Shown here in pieces: positions 1 through 14,541 of a stretch of DNA of 64,000 nucleotides. Source of the stretch: Nepenthes gracilis (lineage: Eukaryota > Streptophyta > Magnoliopsida > Caryophyllales > Nepenthaceae); the NCBI GenBank assembly GCA_033239525.1, contig BSYO01000038.1, forward strand, positions 11,845,041-11,909,040, given 5' to 3'. The notes below the pieces were generated by a model that searched no databases, had not been told where the DNA came from, and worked only from the letters and a program-made list of their open reading frames with translations. Every line of letters begins with the position of its first letter. The first letter of the stretch is position 1. The position numbers and the translations under genes are program-made.

Positions 1-914
1 GGAAGTAAGTGGCGTAAAATAGCAAAAATAATTGACTGGAGCACCCGCTTATTGGCTTTATCTTGTGCCTTAACGGTCCCCGTAATTGAATTATAGGGTT
101 AAATGAAGATTTATTATATGTTTTATAATAGCAAGTAGCTCGACAAATGTACCGGCCATTGTCAATAGAAGAGTGTCTCTTTCATTTTGGGTTGGAAGTG
201 GTTGGACAAACTTGTTCATAAACAGTTCGGAGACTTGATTTCATAAAATTTAGCCCTGAGCCTTTTTAAATAAAAAAAAAAAAAAACCTAATGTTGGAGT
301 TGAATTTCTAAAGATTTATAGATAAATAAGAAAAGCCTAAGTTGTATTACTTTAACCCATTTATGTTAATCAACAATTCAGTTATATTCGTTTATAAGCT
401 CATAAATACAACTCAACACTATAGGGCTCGACTCACATCTAACTCAAGCTTGTTAATTCATAATATAAAAAGTCAATTTTTACAAATTTAACTCTGGTTA
501 TTTTCAACCATAGTTGAACAAAAAAAATGCTCTATGGATGTCATGACATTTTTGAATTAATGATAGTTTGTATGGCCATGTCACATGTGTTCATTTAAGT
601 TGATGAAATGGTCTTTGTTTATCACTAAGTTCGATTTCAATATTTTTGCTTATTTAGAAGATTAATTTGACAAATTATAGTGCTTGTATTAATATATCTT
701 CAAAAATTAAACGAGAAGAATGAGATTAATCTACACAAAAATATTTCACTTATCTTTTACTTTCTTATGGTTTATAATATTAAACAAAAATCGATTTTTC
801 ATATAAAATATTAATTATTTGAAGATCGAATATATAAATAAATTAAAAACAAAAAAAATTAACCACCCACAATTGATGTTAATTTTAATTGCTTGATTTT
901 TTTTACAAATTCTT
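1..914. other. AT-rich intergenic DNA
   Basis: No open frame with recognisable protein similarity, no RNA gene and no clear repeat. The base composition is strongly AT with short A and T runs. It is probably old intergenic or eroded transposon sequence. Confidence 0.5.
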
Positions 915-1635
915 CGCTTATTTTGAAAATTCGAAGTGTTGTTCGAATCAGAGAGCCGACAATTTCATTTGGATGTTTGAATACTTACAGGTTCAATCTT
1001 GGTGACTATAAATCTGAATTTTGTGTACAATAATAAAATAAATTAGAGGTAAAAAGTATATAAGACTCACTTTTCGATATATCTTTCGATACTCAAATCA
1101 ATGATCTTTTTAATAAGTTTGGAAAGATAATGAGGAAGAAAATATTGGAAATGAAAAATGATGGAGATGAATGTATATTCAAAAGGCTATACTTCTCTTG
1201 TAACTTGATTGATTGAATTGTCTTCTTCTTCTTCTTTTAGGAAGAGGTTTTATTTATAACTAGAAATACCGTTTGGTTAATCTGTACATTAGATCGATAT
1301 GTATGTATGACACCATTTTGGATTAGTGGCGGGTGGCATTACATATAGTGTGTAACGATCATTTCTATTCAATGATAGGACTATTTGACTACCAGGTATA
1401 GAGTCGTTTTAGCCGCTTCTATGCATCGGTTAATTAAGTAGCTCATTATGATTTTTAATATCTACTTGTTTAGATTTTACCTTTTTGGTTTATATGTCGA
1501 ACGCTATTACCCGATTCTTTCTGTGGTATCTTCTATTGAGCCGCTAATATTTGGTCATCTTATCTAATTGAGTATTAGATTGGCCCGTTTTTTAATGTAC
1601 CCTTTAAGTGGATACCCCAAAATTAGAAAACATAG
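915..1635 (-). repeat. old LTR-like remnant, Tat-type, minus strand
   Basis: This stretch aligns by eye with 19796-20600. Both carry a near-identical core around 1060-1115 and 19930-19985 (the 'atatcttt.gatact.aaat' block). Read on the minus strand they show the order seen in the Tat-type LTRs elsewhere in the window: a TATA-like box (minus, near 1250-1260), then a segment ending close to an 'attcg' and 'cagattt'-like end. No coding sequence is attached, so it is best read as a solo LTR or LTR fragment. Both ends are approximate and no target duplication was identified. Confidence 0.4.
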
Positions 1636-3382
1636 ACCATTTCATGATTATTTAATTTGATTTTTTAGAAAAAAAATTAATATTGTCCGCTAATAATTAA
1701 TAAAAAAAATACATGTTAGAGTAAAATACAAACTCGTGGAGGTTAAATACTAATCACGCTTCTATTATACTTTATCATTTATTTTTTTTCCAGTGCCTCG
1801 TAAGTCTATGAAAATGTTTATGGTGGGTAACTATGGAAATGTTTCTTCAGCTTAGTTCGTCTTTGTGGAAGATGGCTTTTGCCTGTTACTCATCTTTGTT
1901 TGAATTTGGCTAAGTGTGCTTTCCCTTGAGACCTTTCTTTTGAATCATCCAGATCCAATTGATTTAGCAATCACGATGTTGCTCCCTTAGTCTTAGTTTA
2001 ATTAGCATTTGAGTTAGAATGTGTTATCTGTCTTTAGGTGGTTGGGTGACCTCTCGTATTGGCTTACTCTTTAATATCAATTGCATTTTTACCGCATAGA
2101 GTTTGTATTATTCCAATTTAATCAATTACTTTTTTTAAAAAAAAATATATAGCTGGCTAATATTTAATTTTTGTATAATATAATTTTTTGTTTGCACATA
2201 ATGCAAATAATCATCAAACTTTGGAGTTATCGAGTGGGGGTATGATCAAGTGGCCATATTGTCAAGCTAATAATCGTGGTTGCCAAGCCACCTAAAAATG
2301 AAGTTGCCAAAGTTACATCGCCCAATGAAAATGGCACAAACTTGACAATGGAAGTCACATCAGTTATGCTATTAGATCTTCTCTTCCAAACCAGACTAAA
2401 ATGATTAAATGACTAGAGCCATTAGGTAAAATCAGAAAGGTTGGCACGAGTCAATGAACTACATAAACTATAGTCAAATCAATAGTTTAAAGGAATTATG
2501 CACGTGTCCAGTCGTTCAGAATAACCTACTAAACCCATGATATTTCAAATAATCATTTAGATCCTAAAGTCAAGGAATTATGCAGTATATGCTCTTTTTT
2601 TTTTTTTTTTTAAAAATAATTAAGCAATTAGGTATATTCATTCAAAAAATTCTATGTCCAAGCCATTGCATTTGCCCTGCAGGTTTACCCAAGATCTAGA
2701 AAACAATTAGCTTGCCTACATTTTGTATCAAACCCCCCAAAAAACCCAAAAGAGAAAAATGATTGGGATTCGTAGATGGATCCCAATCATGCTTTAATTG
2801 AAGAGTTTTCAACTTGTAGCATGTTTTTATTAAAAAAAAAGTTGCAGATAAATCTTATTATTATCTCCATTGAATGAGAAGGGCAAGTGAAAGATGCACA
2901 CACTTCAGTCTCTCTAAAAAATTAAATTATAGCAACCATAACAATCCTAAACTAAATGTGGATATAAGATTTTGTGTTACATTTGATCATCATCCATCTA
3001 ATTGTCCTAGGCTAGTTATGAAAATATTCATAACGTATATAATCCTCAAGATTCAATTAATGAATAATAAATAATTCAATTACTCGTAATAATTAATGAC
3101 GAATTTTTATCAAATAACTACTCTCGACGATTTTGGACAAAAGGAACTTTACTAAACCAACTCCAGTATGATTCAAGGTCTCTATAAATACAAAACTTTT
3201 TAACTCATATAAATGGTGATTTAACAGTTTAAACATCTAAAAGGTCTTGCGCTTTATAAAATACTCAGTCTCACCGGAAGAAATTTAGATATTCAAACAT
3301 GTCTTACAGTACTCAATTTGCACATATAAAACATTTGTGGCATGCCTTTTGGAATAACATTTTCCTAAAAAAATTTCAAGTC
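1636..3382. other. intergenic DNA, nothing recognised
   Basis: AT-rich DNA without a convincing gene. The short open frame near 2874-3074 has no recognisable domain or coding bias. A T run lies at 2597-2612. Confidence 0.5.
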
Positions 3383-3387
3383 ATGGA
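3383..3387. repeat. target site duplication ATGGA (left)
   Basis: The five bases directly before the TG of the 5' LTR are ATGGA. The same five bases follow the CA of the 3' LTR at 15570-15574. A perfect 5-bp direct repeat at both ends is the signature of integrase-mediated insertion and fixes the ends of the copia element. Confidence 0.9.
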
Positions 3388-4407
3388 TGTTAGGGTCATT
3401 TAAGTGTTGGCATATTCCGTGACTATATTTTGATCGTGTGTCGCTATTGGTTATATTCATTGAAGTGCTGTATCAACTTATGTCCGTGGCTGTCTGTTTT
3501 CGATGTCCAACATCTACTGTTCACCTACTTCTCGCTCGAGCCTAAATCCCAGTAGCCTCGCACCTACCATGCGCTCGCCGTTCACTCGAGTCCGAATTTC
3601 AGTAACCTCACACCCGAAACTCGCCACCTTCTCGCTTGAGCACCTATACATTGTTCCCTTAAAACTCTAGGCGCACTCACCGCGTGCTCAACGGTTAATT
3701 TTTTAAATGTCTTTTTTGAGCTTCACTATATATTTCTTTATTCTTTTTATTGCCCTACTTATGGCTAATATTTTTTTTTGCACCCCTATCGAGAGAAAAC
3801 AAGTATCTACTGCTTTAATCTTTGCCCAAATTGAGAAAACCTCCATTATATTATTGTGCTATTGTGTTATAGTTTTCTCACCACTTTCACCTTACTGTTT
3901 ACAACCCTACCTACCCATCTACATTCATTGGCGACGTTGGTAGTGTGAAGAAGAGGTTCGGTGGAGTTTGAAACTTCGAGCGGTTCGTAAGAAAAAATTG
4001 ACGTGAAGACTAGAAGACGTCGGGTTCCGTTACTGCGGACAAATCCAAAAAGTTCATTGGTAGATATCACAAAACGGGAGTAAGTCGGCATGGTTAGCGC
4101 ATCGTTACCACCCGATTTATAAGTTGATTTTGATAGTGCACATCTTCCCTGGCCGTTGAATCTCAGATGATTTTTCTTGATAGTCACAGTTATTGACTTT
4201 TTCATTCGTCATCAAAAATTATACATTTCTCATTATTTATTATTGCTTTAATTTTTATACTATTGCATTAATATTGATACTAGTATTATCCATATCATCT
4301 AGATCTAAAATTCTTTACGTGTATTGAATTTTGATATTTGTACTACTTCTGAAAAATTATCAAAGAGTCAAAATTTTTGTGTGATTTGGGATTAAAAGTC
4401 CATTTCA
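3388..4407 (+). repeat. 5' LTR of the copia element
   Basis: It starts TGTTAG and ends CATTTCA, and aligns along its length with 14542-15569. Both copies hold the same open segment near 3707 and 14874, which is an LTR sequence rather than a gene. The boundary is fixed by the ATGGA duplication and by the primer site directly downstream. Confidence 0.92.
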
Positions 4408-4409
4408 AT

Positions 4410-4421
4410 TAGTATCAGAGA
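4410..4421 (+). other. primer binding site, initiator methionine tRNA type
   Basis: The sequence TAGTATCAGAGA lies three bases after the LTR end. The usual plant copia site is TGGTATCAGAGC, complementary to the 3' end of initiator tRNA-Met, so there are two mismatches. The position is right for a minus-strand primer site. Confidence 0.8.
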
Positions 4422-4449
4422 CTCACCCTAATTCACAACCCCGATCAAG

Positions 4450-6210
4450 ATGCATACCAGTCAATCATTGTCCGTTTTTCCCTACTTTGATGGGAGCAAT
4501 TATGCGTACTGAAAAGTACGTATGAGAGCAATTCTAAAATCTATGGATAAGTGTGTCTGGGTTAGTATTCAAATTGGGTGGACTCCACCTAAAAGTACTT
4601 TGGGTGATGAATCAAAAGTTTTATCTTTGCGAACTAAAATAAGAACCTAATGCATGCAATTGGAACAGTAAGGGGTTACATGCAATTTTTATGGCTGTAT
4701 CCCCTAAAGAATTTAAACGCATTTCTATGTGTAAGATATCAAAAAAAACTTGGGACATCATTAAGATTACCCACGAAGGAACTAAATTGGTTAAAAATTT
4801 AAATTTATAAATGCTCACCACTAAGTTTAAAGAAATTCGAATGAAAGACGACGAGACATTTGATAAATTTTATACAAATTTGAATGACATTGTGAACTCT
4901 ACATTTAATTTAGGAAAATATATTCCTGAGAATAGAATTTTTTGAAAAATTCTGCGATCTTTACTTGGACATCTTAGACCAAAAGTCATTACTATCGAAG
5001 AGAGTAAAGATCTAGATTAATTAAAAATTGAAGGACTTGTTGTGTCTTTTCAAATATATGAGAATATTCTTCCTCAATCAAAACGAAACAAATCAATTGT
5101 CCTGAAAACTGTAAAAGAAGAGAGAGATCGTCACTCGGATGAAGAGTCATCTAGTGATGAGGATTTTGCCATATTTGTCAAAAATTTTAATTTTTTTTTA
5201 AAAAAAGAACAATAAACAAGCCTCCAAAGGAAATGATCTATCTCATACCTCAACTAAAAAGGAGAAAAAGAAAAATAAAGACTACAAAAATAAGAAACCC
5301 CAAGGTATTCAATGCCATGAATGCCACGACTTTGGTCATATCTGTACCGAGTGTTCTAATTTCAAGCATTAGAAGGAAAAAGCTTTAAATCTGTCTCTAA
5401 CGGATGATGAAGATGATAAAAATTACGATAAAAAATCCTCCAAAGATGATGAAGTAAATTATATGGCATTTAATATATCAATTATTAGTGCTAATGAAGC
5501 TACGAGTGTGCTACCTGAATAATCAGATTTTTTATCATTAATAATCTGATAGCGAATTTAATGGATTTCAAGAAGTATATGATAAACTGTTTAGGAAGTA
5601 TTTAAAAGTAAAAAAAATAAATAAAACTTTAAATAATAAGCTCATCAAATTGGATAATGAAAAGGTAGAAGTCATGAAAAAATTAAGTAGTGCCACTATT
5701 GTTCATCATGATCTGGAAAAGAAAAACAGTTCCTTAATTGTTAAAATTAAATCCATAGAAATGGAGCTTGAAAACACTAAAAACGATATGAAACAATTCT
5801 CAAGTGGAACCAAAAAACTTGATCACGTGTTGGGGATTGAGAAAGTCGCTGGAAATAAAAAGGGTTTGGGATATGCTGAGAAAAATTTTCGACACGGTCC
5901 GCAACCTAAAACTATCTTTGTTCCCGCCATGAAAATTTCATACAAAAATATTAATACAGCTAAAATCACTAAGTCGGTACCTCAACGTATAGAGAAAAGA
6001 TTTGGCTCAAATCCTTTGCCTAATCCATATAGCCAAAATGTTATGAACAAAGCCACTAAAGCTCACCAGTCAATAAAAACAAATACCTATTTCAACCAAA
6101 GATCGAGGAACTCTCTGTCCATGCTTAAATTTGTGCCCACATGCCATGCGTATGAAAAAATTGGTCACATTCGTCTCCACTACTATACCATAAATCTTCT
6201 GTATAACTAA
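4450..6210 (+). pseudogene. gag of SIRE-like copia element, broken
   Basis: The reading frame opens with ATG at 4450 and encodes a start of the form MHTSQSLSVFPYFDGSNYAY, typical of copia gag (UBN2/DUF4219 type), then hits a stop. Fragments continue in shifting frames. A perfect zinc knuckle, CX2CX4HX4C (CHECHDFGHICTEC), lies at 5313-5354. The 3' part at 5650-6210 is open and encodes a lysine- and glutamate-rich coiled-coil segment followed by a GLGY motif, seen in the C-terminal gag of SIRE elements. A second knuckle near 6139-6180 keeps the first Cys and the GH but has lost later Cys residues. Gag would form the particle and bind the RNA; this copy cannot make it. Confidence 0.85.
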
Positions 6211-6390
6211 AGATAAGGAATAAAAATAAACAAACTTGTCAATCATATTTAACAACTGAATGAACAAGTAAAAATGTTGAATTAAAAAGTGAATTCGGGG
6301 AGAAAAATATGGTTTAAGAAAAGTGAGCTGAAAAACTCTTCCAAAACTTATTCATATAATGTTGCTCACATTGCTTTAAAAGCATAAAAT

Positions 6391-7546
6391 CAGTCTCTGT
6401 GGTACCTAGATAATGGATGCTCTAGACAAGTGTGGAAATAAAGCCATATTTTTCTCATTGTTGGATCATCCAGATGGGATGGTTGTCTTTGGTGATGGTA
6501 GAGAGCTCCCATTCTTGGACGAGGTCAGATATGTATTTTTGGCTTCTCAAAACCCTATGATGTCTTGTACGTCTCAGGATTAAAATCCAACTTCTTGAGC
6601 ATTAGCCAATTTTGTGATGAAAACTGTTGAAGTCTGATTTTTTAGGATAAATGCTGCATCTACGACACAAATGGCTTGATTGTTTTAGAGGGCGAGAGAA
6701 CTCCCGACAATCTTTATGATATCGAGCCAAACTATATTCTAGGAAGCAATCAAGTTAAAATTCATTAGACAAATTGTGGCATCAACGTCTTGGACTCTTA
6801 AATTTTAAAATTCTGTCTAAAATTTTGACGAAAAGTTGTGTTGAAGGGCTTCCTAAATTGCTAATTATCAAACATCATATGTGTGGCCCTTGTCAACTAG
6901 GAAAACAAATTAGAACGAGTCACTCATCTCTTAGTGACATTCACACATTGCGTCTCCTTGAACTAACTTATATGGATCTTATAAGACCTTCTAGAACTGA
7001 AAGTTTAGGGGGTAAAAAGTATATTTTAGTGGTTATTGATGATTACTCTAGATATTTTTAGATGGACCTTATTCGAGTAAAGTCTGATATGTTTGATCAC
7101 GTAAAAATTCTGCATAAAAAACTCACTAATGAAAAAGAAACTTCTATCGTAAGAATCTGTAATGATCATGGAAAGGAATTCAAAAATTTTATTTTTAAAA
7201 TTTTTGTAATGAAGAAGGAATTCACCATAAATTCTCATCCGCTGTCATCCCTCAATAAAATGGTATTGTTGAATGAAAAAATCAAGTTATTCAAGAAATC
7301 ACTAGAATTATGATGTAATATAAGGATATTGTCATGCACTTTTGGGGCAAGGCAGTGAGCACGGCTTGTCACATAATCAACCGGGTCTACTTAAGACCAG
7401 AGATAGAAACAACTCTGTATGAACTTGAAAGAGGAAAGAAACCTAACGTTAAGTATTTCTATATCTTCGGTAGTCAATATTTTATTTTACGAGATAGGAA
7501 AAAATTAGGCAAAGTAATGAAGGGATGCTCTTGGGATATTACTTAA
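6391..7546 (+). pseudogene. protease and integrase part of copia pol, broken
   Basis: The protease active-site region at about 6400-6425 reads LDNGCS where the family has DSG, so the second catalytic-triad position is changed. The integrase zinc domain follows at 6763-6930 with LWHQRLG and CGPCQLGKQ (HHCC type). The core domain is traceable from 6941: MDL for the first Asp, NDHGKEF for the second near 7165, then stops. A last open piece at 7334-7546 (MHFWGKAV...) matches the copia integrase C-terminal region, giving AHWGKAV-like and FGS motifs. Stops at 6765, 7059 and 7313 and several shifts make it non-functional. Confidence 0.85.
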
Positions 7547-7929
7547 CTAGTTGAGCCTATCGAGTTTACAATTTCTATACTCAAACCATTATGGAATCCA
7601 TTAATGTTGTGAATGATATCACTAATGAGCAAACTGAAATCCATGATTGTCCAGATAAGGAGGATGATCAAGTTGAATCTTCACCTAACTCAACATTTAC
7701 TAATATTCCGTAAGCGACTTCTCGTGCCATTCCTATAAAGGAACCTTCTGTTAGGGTAAAGTTAAATCATCCAAAAGACTTCACGTTAGGTGATTTGAAT
7801 GAAGGTATGAGGTCGCGTCACCGTATTCTAAACCTGCTTGCCTACACCTGTTATGTTTCTCATATTGAACCCAAAAAGGTTGAAGAAGCCTTGTTCGATG
7901 AGTGCTAGATAAATGCCATGTATGAAAAA

Positions 7930-9396
7930 TTAAATCAATTTGTGTAAAATGACGTTTGGTCCTTGGTTCCCCAACCTACACATATAAATGTCATCGGGAC
8001 CAAAAGGATTTTCAAAAATAAAACCGATGAAAATGGGAATATCACCCATAATAAAGCTCGATTGGTTGCTCAAGGATATACACAGGTGGAGGGTATTGAT
8101 TATGATGAGACTTTTGCTCCTGTGGCTCATCTCGAATCTATCCGTATCCTTTATCGATTGCTTATACCATGGGATTTAAGTTATATCAAATGAATGTAAA
8201 AAGTGCATTCTTCAATGGTCTCATTCAAGAAGAAGTCTATGTAAAGCAACCAAAGGGATTTGTGAATCCTGCCTTTTAAACCATGTGTGCAAACTAAAAA
8301 AGGCCCTATACTGACTTAAGCAAGCTCCTAGAGTTTGGTACAAGCATCTCACCTTATACCTTAGTGATCATGAATTTATTAGGGACAGTATTGATAAAAC
8401 CTTATTTGTAAAAATAACCGAAAAATGTATATTGGTACCCAAATTTATGTTGATGACATTGTCTTTGGTGCTACTATTGACTTCCATACTCATTCTTTTG
8501 CTGACTGCATGGCATTGGAATTCGAAATGAGTATGGTTAGAGAACTTACATATTTTCTCAGTTTACAAATTCAGAAACTTTCTCACGGTAGTTTTATCTC
8601 TTAAGCAAAATATGTCAAGGATCTTGTAAAACTTTTTAATCTTGACAACTCCAAACATACCCGGTTACCCATGAGCACTACAGTGAAACTGGATTGTGAT
8701 CTTGTAGGAAAGAGCATCGATCCAACTCTCTATAGAAGTATAATCGGTAGTCTCCTGTACTCAACCGCTAGTCGACCTGACATTATATTTAGTGTTTGTA
8801 TCGGTGCCCGATATCAATATAATCATAAAGAGTCTCATTTAAGTGCAGTTAAACGTATCATTCGATATATCAATGGGATTTTCGATTATGGAATTTTTTC
8901 CTCTAACAACTCCAATTTCACCTTGGCTAGATATTCCGATATTAATTGGGTTGAAAATGTTGATGACCGCAAAAGTACCTTCGGTGGATGTTTCTATGTC
9001 AGTTCTGACTTGGTGGCTTGGATGAGTAAGAAACAACATTCCATCTTTTTGTCTACTATAGAAGCCGAATATATCGTCGTAGGAAGCTGTTGTACGCAAC
9101 TCCTGTGGATGAAATAAATACTTCTTGATTATGGTATTATCCAGGTTATTATGATTATTTATTGTGACAATACTAATACTATTAATATTTTAGAAAATCC
9201 TGTTTAATATTCACGAACCAAACATATTGATATTCGACATCATTTCATTCCTGAGTTCGTGAAAACTTGAGTTATCTCTCTTGAACATACTCCAATCGAC
9301 ACTCAATTGGTCGACATTCTCACTAGACCTTTGGATAGTGTGTGTTTTAAATTTTTGAGAACGACCATCGGTGTGTGTTTGTTTCTTAAGAAATAA
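7930..9396 (+). pseudogene. reverse transcriptase and RNase H part of copia pol, broken
   Basis: The RT begins with an open run from 7963 containing [10 protein letters not shown] and DYDETFAPV, both strongly conserved in copia RTs. It then shifts frame into [10 protein letters not shown] and, later, keeps the catalytic YVDD near 8450. An open frame at 8671-9117 covers the RT thumb and RNase H, with RSIIGSLLY, TASRPDI, DDRKSTFGG and STIEAEY. The RNase H tail continues through a stop into CDNTNTINIL, SRTKHIDIRHHF and a final TAA at 9394-9396. At least six stops or shifts are present. Confidence 0.88.
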
Positions 9397-10057
9397 CTTT
9401 TATTCTTTTTTAAATGATAATAATACTAGTAATTATAATTATAATTATAATAAAATGAAAAAAATTTTGCCAGCCCAAATTGCGTGCACCGGCTTTCCAT
9501 GCGCTCGAGCGCCGCTGGTTCCCTCTTTATCTTCCAGTGAGCAGCGAGCACCTGGCAAAACCCTAATTCTGCGCTCGCTATTCTCGCTCGCCTTCCACTT
9601 ACTCTGGCCACCTCTCTCTCTCACCCACCTGTAGATACTCTTTCCTTTCTCTCAATTGTGGGCGTCACTCAAGGTAATTCTCTCATTCCTCATCGATTTT
9701 CTCCTTGATGCACTTTGTCGTTCATGGTGGCGCCACCCTCTTTCCATGCTTATTTTGCTCGAAATCTTCATGGATCACTCCCTTTTTAGCCGATTTTACC
9801 AATGTCTTACCGATTTGCTCTAAATCCACCAATTTGTGCATGGATTTGGTGTGTAGCTTATCCATGTTCACCGGTGAAACTCGGCGCCAATGGCGCCTTC
9901 TATGACTGTGAACTGGTGCCGCACACCCATGGTTGTGTGTTGCCAGCCGTAGACCCGACCCGGCTTCTATTGCAAGCCCTGCGGCTCACGTGCTGTCATG
10001 GCCGTGCACAACTAGACCACTGCCCTGTTTTTGGGTGCTGAGCAATAGGCGCATGCT
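9397..10057 (+). other. post-pol spacer of the copia element, upstream part
   Basis: No recognised coding region. Short open frames in several phases overlap but show no domain. It contains a small AATTAT repeat at 9430-9455 and GC-richer DNA than the rest of the window. The spacer resumes at 12653 after the nested solo LTR; the two sides join into a continuous GCGCCC-rich context when the insertion is removed. Confidence 0.6.
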
Positions 10058-10062
10058 TTGCG
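10058..10062. repeat. target site duplication TTGCG (left) of nested solo LTR
   Basis: The five bases before the TG at 10063 are TTGCG, and the same five follow the terminal CA at 12647. Confidence 0.68.
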
Positions 10063-12647
<2,585 letters not shown>

Positions 12648-12652
12648 TTGCG
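12648..12652. repeat. target site duplication TTGCG (right) of nested solo LTR
   Basis: Matches 10058-10062 exactly and follows the CA end of the solo LTR. Confidence 0.68.
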
Positions 12653-12830
12653 CCCGCTAGGCGCCCAGCATTGCCCCTGTCCGCTTCACACGCACACCCA
12701 TGCACACAACACACACACAGCACCAAACACACAATCATCAAAAACAACAAAAACAAAACAAAAAAAGCGGTGGCTTTGGTGTTCCATATCCGGGTCTTCT
12801 TATTTGTCCTATCTTCTGTATGTCTTTCAG
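12653..12830 (+). other. spacer with possible splice acceptor before the env-like ORF
   Basis: The segment is C/A-rich, then pyrimidine-rich, and ends TGTCTTTCAG immediately before the ATG at 12831. A polypyrimidine stretch with a terminal CAG next to the start codon fits a splice acceptor for a subgenomic env-like transcript. No donor site was identified. Confidence 0.45.
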
Positions 12831-13980
12831 ATGTCGGGCCCGCACAAATCCCTCTCTCGTAAATCTATTGGTAAGCGCAATAGGCCGAGTGGGCTCTCTA
12901 TCCCCGATCACTTCATCAGCCCCAAGGCAGAGGCCCTGTTTTCCTCCCACATGTCTTCCGGAACTTACTCTTGAACAGGAAGTCTACCTTACCTCCCTCG
13001 ACCCTTCCATCTCTTTTATTTTTATTGACCGTCATTGGGACCCGGTCCTCACTGGGTTGACTGCTCCATCTGCCACCATCATTCAAGAATTTTGTTCGAA
13101 TATTCATGAGTGTTCTCTCTCATCCTTCTTGACCTTCTTGTAGGGGCGCCACCTCCGGATTACCCCAGATGTGATTGCATGGGTACTTGGCCTTCCTCAG
13201 GTGGACAATCCTACTTACCCTTATGCCCCGTTCTCCAGGCCACACCCCAATGAGATCGCTACATTCCTTTATGGTGCCCCCGTGGAGTGGAATGGGCACT
13301 CTTTTAAGACTTCACTCCTATCCCTTTAGCGTCTAGTCGTGAGCCCCATTATACTCACGAATATTTTTTTTGTCTCTCATTTTTCCTCCATCCCCCTTGA
13401 TAAAGCTCTTTTTCTATATACTCTTTTGAGCGGGCAGTCTATTAATTTGCCATCGCACTTCTACTCTCACATTATCTCCTACTTCATCGCTTGCAAGGAT
13501 GACTACCTCCCCCATAGTTGTCTCATTTAGCGGCTGCTTCCTGGACTTTGTCTTCCTTTTTTCGATCTCTCTCGTCTCCAACTTGCCCGTCCTATCACCT
13601 CTATCACTTTTGCTCAGAATCGGTCTCATACTTGACGGTTCGTAGAGGATCCTCGTGAGCCGTTCAATGAGCCTCTTCCTGAGGTTCCTCCATATCAACC
13701 TGAGGGTGGACCATCTTGCTCTTCCTCGTCCTACCCTAACCCCTTCGGTCCTGGACCGTCTGCACCTTCCTGGCACTCCACCTCTTCCTCCGTCACACCG
13801 ATGGGCCAGATGTCTCATATTTTCGATCGCTTTGAACGTCCGTATTCTTCCTAGGAGCGTATTTATGCTTCCCTGTCTCAGCAGCATTCGGATCTTCTTG
13901 CCCGTTTTGAGCATCTTGATGCCCGCTTGGCAACTCAAGATGATGAGCTTTGAAGGTTGTGGCACCATTATGGTCATTAG
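12831..13980 (+). pseudogene. env-like / putative plant transposon protein ORF of the SIRE-like element, broken
   Basis: The frame opens MSGPHKSLSRKS at 12831, runs about 48 codons to a stop at about 12973, and continues in another phase from 12943 to 13142. Later pieces read GRHLRITPDVIAWVLGLPQ, a Leu/Ile-rich segment at 13339-13530 with LDKALFLYTLL and CKDDYLPHS, and a Pro/Ser-rich stretch. The last part, 13855-13980, is a heptad-like segment with SLSQQHSDLLARFEHLDARL. This order matches the ORF that SIRE-type copia elements carry after pol, often annotated as a putative plant transposon protein domain and loosely called env-like. The role of these proteins is not established. Several shifts and stops (for example TAG at 13143 and 13528) rule out expression as one protein. 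Confidence 0.7.
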
Positions 13981-14529
13981 TCCTCCGAAAATTTTTCTAG
14001 CTCCGAGTGATCCCCTCTCTTTGGCTCTTCATGACAAAAAGGGAGAGACCATGGTTTGCTATTTTTCCTAGCGGGAGTGGTATCTTCTGTGATAGGGGGA
14101 GAAACTTTTCTTGTATTATCCAGGGGGAGTTGTGATGTGATTTGTGAGTTGTGATGTGAATTTTTTTGGTCTTTATGAATTTTACTGATATGCATGTTAT
14201 TACCTTTATCAGTCTTTTTGCCATTTATGTTACTATAAACTACTGTGCTTGTTATAGCCATATTATCTATATTTGTATTATACCTATCTGTACTAACCAT
14301 GGTTCCCAGGCTCCACAGCTATAGTCTCGACCCAGCAACTATAGTATCGGTACAGCAGTTCAAGTGTCCTTGGTCATTTACTTTTTGTATTATTTTTTAT
14401 TTCTCACTAGGTGTAAATTTTTATATATATGAGTTCTATCTCGGTGGTGTCTGAACTTTGCTTCTCTTATATTTTGGACTTTATGTGTATTTTTTTATTT
14501 TATTTATGTGATTTTGTCATAGAATTATT

Positions 14530-14541
14530 AAATGGGGAGAT
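14530..14541 (+). other. polypurine tract
   Basis: AAATGGGGAGAT lies directly before the TG of the 3' LTR and would prime plus-strand synthesis. Confidence 0.85.

Noticed and set aside
3867..4205. A 112-codon minus-strand open frame
   Set aside because: It lies within the 5' LTR of the copia element and has no domain. The 3' LTR copy of the same sequence is broken.
13414..13977. A 187-codon minus-strand open frame
   Set aside because: It is the shadow of the plus-strand env-like ORF, whose protein plan is recognisable.
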